From: Paenibacillus nuruki
Lineage (GTDB): Bacteria; Bacillota; Bacilli; Paenibacillales; Paenibacillaceae
Direction of reading: 5' to 3'
Assembly (NCBI RefSeq): GCF_001721045.1
Contig: NZ_MDER01000039.1
Coordinates: forward strand, 62,001 to 126,000
Length of the DNA stretch: 64,000 bases
The first letter of the stretch is position 1, and every line of letters begins with the position of its first letter. The notes beneath the pieces were generated by a model, which did no database searches, was not told the origin of the DNA, and worked only from the letters and a program-made list of their open reading frames with translations. The position numbers were made by a program, and so were the translations under genes. This document shows positions 43,224 through 51,935 of this stretch, piece after piece.

Positions 43224-43640
43224 ATGAAAATACAAAATTTTAAAGTAGGCGCAACAGGAATGGATCGCTTTTTCGGTCCACTGGAAGCTCAAGTCATGAA
43301 TATTCTATGGGATATGGATCACCCCATGACGATTAAAGAAGTTCTAGCTTCACTTCAGACAACCAAAACACTTAGTTTTAATACCATTATGACGGTGATG
43401 AACCGCTTGGTTGAAAAAGGAGCTTTAACGAAAACGGGAGAAAGTCGAAGTTTTCATTATGAGCCTTCTGAAAGTCGAGAGCAATTTTTGAACAATCAGT
43501 CCAGGGAATTGACGCATGAATTGATGGAAGAATTCGGGTCACTCGCCGTAAATCATATGGTAGATGTGCTGGAGGAAGTAGATCCTCAACTTATTCGCGC
43601 CTTGGAGGATAAAATCAAACAATGGAAAAAAGAAACGTAA
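43224..43640 (+). CDS. BlaI/MecI/CopY-family repressor (138 aa)
   Basis: Winged helix typical of BlaI (LEAQVMNILWDMDHPMTIKE, then TIMTVMNRLVEKGALTK). ATG 43224 has GAGGTGG; the GTG at 43206 lies in the operator. The 3' end overlaps the M56 protease gene by 19 bases. In BlaI systems, proteolysis linked to the partner protease relieves repression. The operators at 43192 and 44533 suggest it represses its own operon and doxX. Confidence 0.88.
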   Translation: MKIQNFKVGATGMDRFFGPLEAQVMNILWDMDHPMTIKEVLASLQTTKTLSFNTIMTVMNRLVEKGALTKTGESRSFHYEPSESREQFLNNQSRELTHELMEEFGSLAVNHMVDVLEEVDPQLIRALEDKIKQWKKET

Positions 43641-44500
43641 ATCACTGGCAACGTCGTTCAAGAAGATTGCTTCATACCGGGCTATTGCTATCTTTATTTA
43701 CGATAGGGCTTATGTTTATTTATGCTCTCCATGCGATATTTGGCTGGAATATTCCTTTTGATCTGCTACGTATCTGTAACCGTTGGATGGAAGCTCAAGG
43801 TTGGTTTTCAGTAGCGCATGTACTCAGAGGTCTTGTTCTTTGTACATTTGTCTTATATATCGGCTACGGGTTAGATCAATGGCTAGGATCGCACCGAGCA
43901 TATCGTTATTTTCAGTCGCTACAAGATGAAGAACAGTCAGCACGATATAATGAAGTCTACAGCCCTGCGAACAAATTATTTGTGATTATTCACTGTCCGC
44001 AACCATTGGCGTTAACAATGGGTATTTTTCGGCGACGTATTATTTTATCAGATGGATTACTTCGCATGTTGGATCAACAAGAGCAACAAGCTGTTGCGCA
44101 TCATGAGCTATTTCACTACCGACATCGTGATCCATTAACGACTTTTTTGTTGGGGCAGTTTGCTGTTGCATTATGGTTTTTGCCTGTATTGAGAAATATT
44201 ACATTACATTATAAAATATCGCGTGAAATTCTAGCAGATAGTTATGCTGTTCATCATTTGGGTACACCTGTTGGCTTAGGCGGTGCATTATTAAAGCTTG
44301 TTCACCGTCAGCAATACCATTCCCCTCAACCTTTTCGGATGATCTATTCTTCTTTTGCCGAGACATCACTCAATTACCGAATTCATCGTATTGTTGAACC
44401 TGATCAAGAGAAATCTTTGCGTTTGCCAATAGGAACTGTACTATTTTCTGTGGTTATATTGATATCACTCAGTATTTTGTTATTGTGGTCACTTCTATAA
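43622..44500 (+). CDS. M56-family membrane metalloprotease, BlaR1-like without sensor domain (292 aa)
   Basis: Zinc-protease motif HELFH at residues 161-165, third ligand in SREILADSYAV, and about four membrane helices (20-40, 68-82, 172-190, C-terminal). There is no penicillin-binding sensor domain, so it would sense something other than beta-lactam, perhaps through its membrane part. Coupled to the BlaI-like gene. Predicted to trigger cleavage or inactivation of that repressor. Confidence 0.85.
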   Translation: MEKRNVNHWQRRSRRLLHTGLLLSLFTIGLMFIYALHAIFGWNIPFDLLRICNRWMEAQGWFSVAHVLRGLVLCTFVLYIGYGLDQWLGSHRAYRYFQSLQDEEQSARYNEVYSPANKLFVIIHCPQPLALTMGIFRRRIILSDGLLRMLDQQEQQAVAHHELFHYRHRDPLTTFLLGQFAVALWFLPVLRNITLHYKISREILADSYAVHHLGTPVGLGGALLKLVHRQQYHSPQPFRMIYSSFAETSLNYRIHRIVEPDQEKSLRLPIGTVLFSVVILISLSILLLWSLL

Positions 44501-44532
44501 TGATTGTATAAGTGGCTATTTTTATAGTAATA

Positions 44533-44549
44533 CACTACGCCATGTAGTG
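44533..44549. promoter_or_regulatory. BlaI-type operator 2, before doxX
   Basis: CACTAC-GCCAT-GTAGTG, identical arms and spacing to operator 1. Confidence 0.75.
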
Positions 44550-44580
44550 AAGATTTTACTCATACTAAGGAGGAATAATA

Positions 44581-44997
44581 ATGTTGCTTAAACGTAATGT
44601 AGAATTAGGACTGTTTATTGTTCGTGTATTAACAGGTGTTATCTTTTTATTGCATGGATTTTCTAAATTTCAAGGTGGTATTGGCGGTACAATGGGATTT
44701 TTCCAAAGTATAGGGTTACCTGGAGCTTTGGCTCCTGTTGTAGCGATTATTGAGATTCTAGGTGGACTACTGTTAATTCTGGGTCTACTAACACGTATGG
44801 CAGGTGTTGCTTTAACCGTAATTATGGTTGGCGTATTGCTTACAGCCAAAGCGGGACAGCCATTTATGATGGGTACCGAATTTGATTATTTGTTGTTATT
44901 CACCTCCCTTCAATTAGCATTTACAGGTAGTCTATTATTATCTGTGGATAGTCTTCTTTTCAAAAATAAATACAATAGCCGACTAGCTGAAAACTAA
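44581..44997 (+). CDS. DoxX-family membrane protein (138 aa)
   Basis: Four-helix DoxX fold. Signature LGLFIVRVLTGVIFLLHGFS, KFQGGIGG and IIEILGGLLLILGLLTR. AAGGAGG precedes ATG 44581. DoxX proteins are linked to respiratory or thiol redox stress. The shared operator suggests control by the upstream BlaI-like repressor. Confidence 0.88.
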   Translation: MLLKRNVELGLFIVRVLTGVIFLLHGFSKFQGGIGGTMGFFQSIGLPGALAPVVAIIEILGGLLLILGLLTRMAGVALTVIMVGVLLTAKAGQPFMMGTEFDYLLLFTSLQLAFTGSLLLSVDSLLFKNKYNSRLAEN

Positions 44998-45001
44998 GTA
45001 A

Positions 45002-45079
45002 CGCACAATATATTTGTGCGAAACCAAAGATAAATCAAACAAAAACCGACAAATATCATAACGATATTGTCGGTTTTTT
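45002..45079 (+). terminator. Hairpin and terminator after doxX
   Basis: A small palindrome CGCACAA-TATAT-TTGTGCG (45002-45020) is followed by a strong terminator: AAAAACCGACAAATATC pairs with GATATTGTCGGTTTTTT (45041-45079). Confidence 0.85.
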
Positions 45080-45196
45080 GTTTTTTACCTAAAAAACTAA
45101 CATCGTTTAGGCGATATATACAGTACCAGCAAATTGTAGATGATTAACATCAGGCATCAGAATCATCTGTATTCATTTATAGAAAGAGTGGGGTTC

Positions 45197-47185
45197 ATGA
45201 AAAAAAGAAAAAAGTTGGCTAAATTACCTGCTTTTCGATGGTCTATTCGTAATCAATTAATTTTAGCTTTCGCTTTAATTTTATTGGGTCCAAGCTTAGT
45301 CATTGGTATCAGTATGTACAACAAAGCCAAAGTCGAAGCACAAGACAATCTAAATGCTAGTGCGACACAAAGTGTAGAAATGGCTAATTTATTTATCAGC
45401 AATGCGATTCAGGCGAAGTATAACGATGTGGAGTACTTATCAGGTATTTTTGATAAATCGCTTCTAGCTGAAAGTTCTAGCTCTCTTCTTAATCCCAAGT
45501 TAACTCAGTATTTAGGGCTTCATCCAGAAGCAACAGATATCTTTGTGGGTACTGAAGATGGAAGAATTATTCATGGAGCAACCAAAGAAAATAAAGCGGG
45601 CGATGATCCTCGAAAAAATGATTGGTATCAGTTGGCAGAAGCTTCTCCAGACAAATCTATTATTACTTCTGTGAAGCTCAATGCAGATAATCTGCCTGTT
45701 GTGCTGATTGCTCATCGTTTAAAAGATCAATCAGGTGTAGTCGGTATTACATTAAATTTGCAAAATGTTTCTAAATTAGTGGATATTGATGTAGGTACAG
45801 CAGGTTATGTGATTATTTTGGATGCCGAGAAAAAATATATTGTGACACGTAGTGGTGTACCCGGTGATCCCGCAACTGGTGAATATTTAGAAAAAATGTA
45901 TGCTCAGGATACCGGTACGATTAACTATATATTTGAAAATAAACCGAAAAAAATGGTCTTTCTTACTAACAAAGATACCAACTGGAAAATTGCAGGTACG
46001 ATGTACACCACTGAAATTGATGCAGCGGTCGAACCGATTCGTAATCAAGCATTCCTGATTATTATTATTGCAATTGTGATTGCAGCGATCATTGTGGCGT
46101 TCTGTATCAATATGATTATGAAGCCATTGCTTGCTTTGCGCAAAACCACCCATCAAATTAGTGAAGGTGATCTGACTATCCAAATAGATGATCGCAAAAA
46201 CAATGAGATTGGTGATTTGGCGCATGACTTTGCGATTATGGTGAGCAGTCTGCGTGAAATGATCGAAAAAGTCAGAGATACAACAGATAATGTATCCGCA
46301 GCTTCGGAAGAACTTGCAGCAGGTGCAGAAGAAACCAGTCGCTCTGTAGAACATGTAACGATGGCGATTCAAGAAGTGTCTACAGGCAGTGAAAGACAAG
46401 TAGCGGGCGTACAGATCGGAGCAGATGCTATTCATCGTATGTCAGAACGTGTATCTGAAATTTCTGGTCATGTGGCAGAAGTGAGCCAAAGTATGACTGA
46501 TGCGGCAACGGCTTCAGCTAAAGGAAATGAATCGGTTATTAATGTAACGCAACAAATTTTTGAAATTCAATTAACCGTCGATCGTTTGGCTGAAATTATC
46601 ACCAGTCTCAATACTCAATCCAGTGAAATTGGTGGTATTGTTGATCTTATCCGTAATATTGCCAAGCAGACTAATTTGTTAGCGTTGAATGCTTCGATTG
46701 AAGCTGCTAGAGCAGGGGAACATGGTAAAGGGTTCGCTGTAGTTGCTGACGAAGTTCGCAAGCTTGCTTCCGAATCAGGAGAATCCGCAGAACGGATCGG
46801 TAGTCTGATTACAGGCATGCAAGGTATTGTTGCACAATCGATCGAAGTTATGGATCAGGCCAAAGAAAATGTAACTGGTGGGATTCTAGCAGTTGATACG
46901 TCTGGACGCTCATTCTCCAAAATTAATCGTGCGATCAAAGCCGTTTCTCGCAAAATGAATGATGTAACCGGAACAACAGATCATTTGAACAGTGATGCGA
47001 ATGCGGTTGTAGAATCGATTGAAGATATCGCTAGTATTTCAGAAGAAGCAGCAAGCAATACAGAGACGATCTCAGCAGCAGCAGAAGAACAACTGGCTTC
47101 AATGCAAGAAGTATCCAGTGCGGCTACCGATTTAACGCGTCTAGCAGAACAGTTACAACAATTGGTTTCTCGTTTTAAAGTATAA
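45197..47185 (+). CDS. Methyl-accepting chemotaxis protein (662 aa)
   Basis: First membrane helix at residues 20-40, extracellular dCache-like sensor to about 283, second helix about 284-307, HAMP to about 360, then a long signalling coiled coil with the conserved hairpin tip (IRNIAKQTNLLALNASIEAA, RAGEHGKGFAVVADEVRKLA). Ligand unknown. ATG 45197 follows GAGTGGGG; the upstream in-frame start at 45140 is unlikely. Monocistronic. Confidence 0.93.
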   Translation: MKKRKKLAKLPAFRWSIRNQLILAFALILLGPSLVIGISMYNKAKVEAQDNLNASATQSVEMANLFISNAIQAKYNDVEYLSGIFDKSLLAESSSSLLNPKLTQYLGLHPEATDIFVGTEDGRIIHGATKENKAGDDPRKNDWYQLAEASPDKSIITSVKLNADNLPVVLIAHRLKDQSGVVGITLNLQNVSKLVDIDVGTAGYVIILDAEKKYIVTRSGVPGDPATGEYLEKMYAQDTGTINYIFENKPKKMVFLTNKDTNWKIAGTMYTTEIDAAVEPIRNQAFLIIIIAIVIAAIIVAFCINMIMKPLLALRKTTHQISEGDLTIQIDDRKNNEIGDLAHDFAIMVSSLREMIEKVRDTTDNVSAASEELAAGAEETSRSVEHVTMAIQEVSTGSERQVAGVQIGADAIHRMSERVSEISGHVAEVSQSMTDAATASAKGNESVINVTQQIFEIQLTVDRLAEIITSLNTQSSEIGGIVDLIRNIAKQTNLLALNASIEAARAGEHGKGFAVVADEVRKLASESGESAERIGSLITGMQGIVAQSIEVMDQAKENVTGGILAVDTSGRSFSKINRAIKAVSRKMNDVTGTTDHLNSDANAVVESIEDIASISEEAASNTETISAAAEEQLASMQEVSSAATDLTRLAEQLQQLVSRFKV

Positions 47186-47213
47186 CTATTGCGATGAACA
47201 TGTTTCAATACTA

Positions 47214-47246
47214 TAGCCGTTGTCTCATATTAAGTGACAACGGCTA
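47214..47246 (+). terminator. Terminator after the chemoreceptor gene
   Basis: TAGCCGTTGTC pairs perfectly with GACAACGGCTA; T-rich sequence follows. Confidence 0.75.
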
Positions 47247-47349
47247 GTTCTTATTTTACATTTTACATTATATTCGTAAGTTTGTTACAATAATTCAGTG
47301 ATGATATAAACCAATGAACAGCAGATCATTTACTCAGGGAGGAATAGAT

Positions 47350-48051
47350 ATGTTTACACGATACCCGGCAGAAGAACGTTTTAGTTTTGATCGAGGTTGG
47401 CTACAAGGAAGTCATAGCTTTTCATTTAGTGAATATCAAGATCCGAATAATGTAAGCTTTGGTCCTCTTCGTGTATTTAACGATGATGTGATTGCACCTT
47501 CACGTGGATTCGGTGCGCATCCGCATAGTGATATGGAGATTGTATCGATTATTTTGGAAGGACAATTGCGCCATGAAGATAATATAGGGAATGTAGCTGT
47601 AAGTTCTTTTGGCGGTGTTCAGCGGATGTCTGCGGGTACTGGTGTTGTTCATACAGAGCATAATGCTTCAGATGAGACGCATTGTAATCTATTGCAGTTA
47701 TGGTTTGAGCCAGAAGCACGTGGTCTTAAGCCTTCGTATATGAGTTCATCGTATAATCCAGCTTCGTTAAATGGTCAATTGTTACCGATCGTAAGTCGTC
47801 AGGGTGGCGAGAATCAAGCGACGATTCATCAAGACATGACCATCTATCTCAGTCGTCTGGAAAAAGGGCAAGAGATTCCATTCGTTCAGCATCCAGATCG
47901 CCGTACGTATGTATTTGTGATTCAAGGCAGTCTGACGATGAATCAAGAACATTTGTTATCCAAGCGAGATGCTGTGCGGATCGAACAAGAAACTCATTTA
48001 CAGATGACAGCAGAAGAACCTGTCTTTTTCTTGCTGATCGACTTGCCTTAG
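47350..48051 (+). CDS. Pirin-family protein (233 aa)
   Basis: Bicupin with the pirin metal site His-x-His...His...Glu-type residues: GFGAHPHSDMEIVS and GVVHTEHN. ATG 47350 has GGGAGG upstream. Bacterial pirins are cytosolic; some are quercetinases, others stress proteins. Cotranscribed with the following small gene (14-base gap). Confidence 0.88.
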   Translation: MFTRYPAEERFSFDRGWLQGSHSFSFSEYQDPNNVSFGPLRVFNDDVIAPSRGFGAHPHSDMEIVSIILEGQLRHEDNIGNVAVSSFGGVQRMSAGTGVVHTEHNASDETHCNLLQLWFEPEARGLKPSYMSSSYNPASLNGQLLPIVSRQGGENQATIHQDMTIYLSRLEKGQEIPFVQHPDRRTYVFVIQGSLTMNQEHLLSKRDAVRIEQETHLQMTAEEPVFFLLIDLP

Positions 48052-48065
48052 GAGGAATATAGCTG

Positions 48066-48395
48066 ATGAAAGAAACCGTAATGGTCAAGCATGCAGTGAC
48101 AGGTCGAGAATTGTTAAATAATAATAAGCACACGTTCACTTATGAATTAAGCGATCTGCCAGCAGGTGGTTTCCGTATGACGCTTATGAATGTGCCTGAA
48201 GAGATTGTGCAAGATATTCTTACTTTGCAAAATGAGCTAAATCTATTCCGCTTTGAACTACCTGAAGATGCTCCACAGATCAAGCACTGGTACTATGTCA
48301 AAGAACAAGGTGTGCAGTATCAAGCAGACCAACACCAATTAATTATCGAAGCCGCATCAGAAATTGTTTATCTACCTTCAGAGTATTTAGAATAA
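48066..48395 (+). CDS. Conserved-looking small protein of unknown function (109 aa)
   Basis: No membrane segment or known motif. Mixed alpha/beta composition (KHTFTYELSDLPAGGFRMTL; IIEAASEIVYLPSEYLE). A strong AGGAGG precedes ATG 48066. It is translated right after the pirin gene and may be its partner. Not recognised as any family. Confidence 0.65.
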   Translation: MKETVMVKHAVTGRELLNNNKHTFTYELSDLPAGGFRMTLMNVPEEIVQDILTLQNELNLFRFELPEDAPQIKHWYYVKEQGVQYQADQHQLIIEAASEIVYLPSEYLE

Positions 48396-48430
48396 TATAA
48401 AATATAACCTGATTTTGGAATGATTCTTAT

Positions 48431-48475
48431 AACCTCATTGTGCTATGCTCTGTATAGTTACTTTGAGGTTTTTTT
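48431..48475 (+). terminator. Terminator after the pirin unit
   Basis: AACCTCA pairs with TGAGGTT (48464-48470), then TTTTT. Confidence 0.75.
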
Positions 48476-48537
48476 GGTATGTATATTCAGTCTCAATGGG
48501 TTTATCCTAATCATTTGTACCCCGGGGAGGAAACAGC

Positions 48538-49710
48538 ATGAACATCACTAAAGGACAAAAAGTTGATATTACTAAAGGACGCCAATTATCTAGTATCGCA
48601 ATCGGACTTAATTGGACAACTGCTCAAGCTAATTTGGATATTAATGCTTCTGCTTTTCTACTTAATTCAGCAGGAGTCTGTACGCAAGATGAAGATATGA
48701 TCTTCTATAATCAACAAAGTAGCCGTCAACATGCGGTCACTCATTCCGATCAAAGTCCGCCAGATCGTGAAATGATTCAAATTACTCCGAGTCTAGTTCC
48801 TTCGAATATCTCCAAAATTGCCATCACATTAACAATTCATGAAGAAGGCGATCATCATCAGTCCTTTCAACATGTACAACAAGTGAACTGTCGTATTTAC
48901 GATCCAGTGACCAACGAAGAATTGATCACGTTTGCTTTTGGCGAAGGATTAAGTAGTGAAACAGCGATTGTGGTAGGCGAAGTATATGTACATAACGGCG
49001 AATGGAAATTTAATGCGATCAGTAGTGGGTTTAACGGTGGATTATCAGCATTGGTACAGAATTTTGGGCTATCTGTAGACGATGATGTATCTACACCTGA
49101 TCCTATTCCAGAAGTGACTCCACCAGTTACGGTTGCTCCTGTGTCACTCATGAAGATTGAACTGAAAAAGAAAGAAAGCATTAATATCCAAAAGTCGCCG
49201 ACGATTACAGCTACATTAGAATGGGAAACCAAAAAAGATCTGGATCTATATTGCTTTTATGTCACCCAAGCCAATCAGGTAGGCAAAGTATATTATCGTA
49301 ATCTAGGCTCGACTCATGAAACGCCGTACATCACCCTTGATGGAGATGCGTTAACACATGGCAAAGAAACAATTCAGATTCATCGACCGGATGCTTTGAA
49401 ATATGTGTTATTTGCAGCCTATAGCGCTGTAAGCAATGGCACAGGTAGCTTCAAATCAATGAAAGTTCGTGCAGTTGTAGATAATAATCAAGGGCAAGTC
49501 ATCACCTCTCCACTCCATGAAAAGAATAATTATGCGTATTGGGTAGCGATTGCTCATATTGATTTTACCGCTAATGATGCAACCAGTATTAGTCATGTAG
49601 AACAATATTCCGGTCGAGGGGTAGAAGCAAGCCCGTGGCTATATGAAGATGGCACATTCAAAATGGATGCAGGTCCAGAAGAATTTAAAGATAATGAAGA
49701 TTATAAATAA
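48538..49710 (+). CDS. Second TerD-TerA-like fusion protein (390 aa)
   Basis: Same layout as the fusion at 11735: TerD-like domain (about 1-180), short proline/threonine linker (about 185-205), second TerD/TerA-like domain (about 207-390). The first acidic motif is LDINASAFLL; the second loop (SDQSPPDREMI) lacks the GDD core, so the first domain may not bind calcium. The second domain keeps KDLDLYCFY. It lies 27 kb from the end of the Ter cluster and stands alone, with GGGAGG before ATG 48538. It may serve the same complex under different control. Confidence 0.82.
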   Translation: MNITKGQKVDITKGRQLSSIAIGLNWTTAQANLDINASAFLLNSAGVCTQDEDMIFYNQQSSRQHAVTHSDQSPPDREMIQITPSLVPSNISKIAITLTIHEEGDHHQSFQHVQQVNCRIYDPVTNEELITFAFGEGLSSETAIVVGEVYVHNGEWKFNAISSGFNGGLSALVQNFGLSVDDDVSTPDPIPEVTPPVTVAPVSLMKIELKKKESINIQKSPTITATLEWETKKDLDLYCFYVTQANQVGKVYYRNLGSTHETPYITLDGDALTHGKETIQIHRPDALKYVLFAAYSAVSNGTGSFKSMKVRAVVDNNQGQVITSPLHEKNNYAYWVAIAHIDFTANDATSISHVEQYSGRGVEASPWLYEDGTFKMDAGPEEFKDNEDYK

Positions 49711-49770
49711 TAGTATCCAGATCATTGATCTATAAAAAATACTATCTTTAGACAGAATCGGAGCTGACCT

Positions 49771-50526
49771 ATGAATATTCTTATCACTGGAGCCGCTGGC
49801 AAGATTGGCAGTGAACTGACCGCTTATTTACAAGATAAATTCCAACTGCGTCTGGCGGATCTGCATACCGATCGATTACAGACGTATGAGCATACCAAGC
49901 ACGAGATCATCACTCTCAACGTTGCTGATCCAGAAGCTTGCCAGCAAGCCTGCAAAGGAATCGATACCGTCATTCACTTAGCAGGTGATCCTTTGCCAGA
50001 TTCAGGATTCTATGAATCTTTATTAGATAACAATATCAAAGGTACATTTAATATCTTCCGTGCCGCCAAAGATCAAGGGGTACAGCGGGTCATTCTAGCA
50101 AGTAGCGCACAGACGATCGAAGGCTATCCGATTGATGCGCAGATTTATCCTGACACACCCACAAGACCACGTAATCTGTATGGCGTGAGCAAATGTTTTG
50201 GCGAATCATTAGCATCATATTTTGCGTATACCGAGGGATTGCAGAGTATTGCAATTCGTATCGGAGCTTATGATGATTTTAAGGAAGAAGGGCCGACACT
50301 TGAAGCGCGTGATATGAGTGCATATCTCAGCCCGGCAGATATGTGTGATCTATTTTATAAATCTATTATAGCTACGGATCTTGAACCGTTTACGATTCTG
50401 CATGGGATTTCAGATAATCGATTTAAGCGTCTCAATTTAGAAGATACGAAAAAGAAAGTAGGCTATACGCCTAAATCGGATGCTTTTGCTCTTAGTCACA
50501 TTTCGCTATACGACAGTCCAAGATAA
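49771..50526 (+). CDS. NAD-dependent epimerase/dehydrogenase (251 aa)
   Basis: Extended SDR: ITGAAGKIGSELTAYL nucleotide motif, SSAQTIEGYPI and YGVSKCFGESLA carrying the catalytic Tyr-x-x-x-Lys. Resembles uronate dehydrogenase-type proteins by length and the YGVSK motif. Substrate unknown. No close neighbour in the same operon. Confidence 0.85.
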   Translation: MNILITGAAGKIGSELTAYLQDKFQLRLADLHTDRLQTYEHTKHEIITLNVADPEACQQACKGIDTVIHLAGDPLPDSGFYESLLDNNIKGTFNIFRAAKDQGVQRVILASSAQTIEGYPIDAQIYPDTPTRPRNLYGVSKCFGESLASYFAYTEGLQSIAIRIGAYDDFKEEGPTLEARDMSAYLSPADMCDLFYKSIIATDLEPFTILHGISDNRFKRLNLEDTKKKVGYTPKSDAFALSHISLYDSPR

Positions 50527-50700
50527 ATAGCTACTTTTTCTACCCATCATCGCTAATAGACTTCTATCTTCTCATATCTTATATGAATAAAATTTGAAAT
50601 AAAGCTTATCTATTTGTCGAATTGTTGCAAGAAAAGGGTAATGGAACATAGAGAGCGGAATTTTCGGTCAACACTCTATGTAAAGGAGATTACTTGTCTT

Positions 50701-51375
50701 ATGAAATTACAACCGGATCGCAAAACTTACATCAAACAAGCTATTTTAATTGGGGATTATCATCAAGATGCACCTTATCATCCACTGGAACCGATTGAAA
50801 AAGAGATTCGTAAGCTGATGCCTGAAGGCTGGGAATTACATGTAACCGATGACTATGATATGTTTACAGCGGAACGTCTAGAAGCTTATGACCTGTGCAT
50901 TTCGTATACCGATTCTTTTGACAAAAAGATGAGTGACAAGCATACTGCCGGCATTATTTCATATATTGTCAATGGAGGCGGATTGCTGATTATTCATGCA
51001 GGGGTATCCATGCAAGAACAGCGTCACGAAATAAAGTTACTTATGGGAGCTGTTTATCGTGGACATACCGATTACCAGCCACTGGATATGAGCGTATCGT
51101 CACCAAGTCACCCGATTATGCAGGGAATTTTTTCTTTTTCGATGGAAGAAGAACCTTATGAATTTTCATTGTTATCTGCGGCAGAGCGTACAATATTAAT
51201 GGAATATAATTTGGAAGGTACCACATGGCCAGCCGCATGGTGTTCTAATTACGGATTAGGACGGGTTGTGTATCTTATGCCAGGACATCATGCAGCTTCG
51301 TTCGACTATCCCGAGTATCGCAAAATCGTAGTGCAAAGTATGTTTTGGGTCGCAGGTCTGGACAATGAAAAATAG
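50701..51375 (+). CDS. ThuA-like domain protein (224 aa)
   Basis: Class I glutamine amidotransferase-like fold of the ThuA family: ILIGDYHQDA start, YDLCISYTDS, and GGGLLIIHAGVSMQ. The trehalose-utilisation role of ThuA is not general, and no trehalose genes are nearby. ATG 50701 has AAAGGAG; the longer frame from 50614 lacks a proper site. Cytoplasmic; function uncertain. Confidence 0.75.
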   Translation: MKLQPDRKTYIKQAILIGDYHQDAPYHPLEPIEKEIRKLMPEGWELHVTDDYDMFTAERLEAYDLCISYTDSFDKKMSDKHTAGIISYIVNGGGLLIIHAGVSMQEQRHEIKLLMGAVYRGHTDYQPLDMSVSSPSHPIMQGIFSFSMEEEPYEFSLLSAAERTILMEYNLEGTTWPAAWCSNYGLGRVVYLMPGHHAASFDYPEYRKIVVQSMFWVAGLDNEK

Positions 51376-51613
51376 TAGAAATGATGTACAGATACGTAGA
51401 GGATATAGATCGCTTTGGGAATCATCTTGCATGTACAGAAATTAGGCATATCTGCTTTTAGACGTTATACTTATAATAGATCGACAAGACATGGGCATGT
51501 TGCCATGAGTCGGTAATGAACAAGTAACCGGACTATGGCAATGTGCAGGGCTTCTGTTAGGTAAAAGGATACTTAGCATAGATAGATGGAAGTATACAAC
51601 AGGAGGAATGAAA

Positions 51614-51934
51614 ATGAGCGATTTATTCAAACGAGCAGTATCTTTAGGGCTGGGACTTACCATTGTCAGCAAAGAAAAAGTAGAAAAAACAGTAGAAGAT
51701 TTGGTGAAACGTGGAGAATTGGCTCCTTCTGAATCTCGTGCATTAGTGAACAAGTTAATGGATCGTGGAGAAGAAGAACAGAACCAAGTGAAAACATGGA
51801 TTCGTGGACAAGTTCAGAAAGTGCTGACTGAACTGGAAGTACCGTCCAAAGAAACAACAGAACAATTGAATGAGCGGATTACGGTTCTAGAGAAGCGTGT
51901 TGCCGAACTGGAATCACCGCAACAACCGGAATAA
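51614..51934 (+). CDS. Phasin-like coiled-coil protein (106 aa)
   Basis: Small amphipathic helical protein resembling the PHA-synthesis regulator/phasin-like family (VSKEKVEKTVEDLVKRGELA, VEKRVAELE-type coiled-coil tail). ATG 51614 has AGGAGG seven bases away, better than 51608. It is directly coupled to the AarF gene and may be its partner. No PHA synthase is in the window. Confidence 0.7.
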   Translation: MSDLFKRAVSLGLGLTIVSKEKVEKTVEDLVKRGELAPSESRALVNKLMDRGEEEQNQVKTWIRGQVQKVLTELEVPSKETTEQLNERITVLEKRVAELESPQQPE

Positions 51935-51935
51935 G

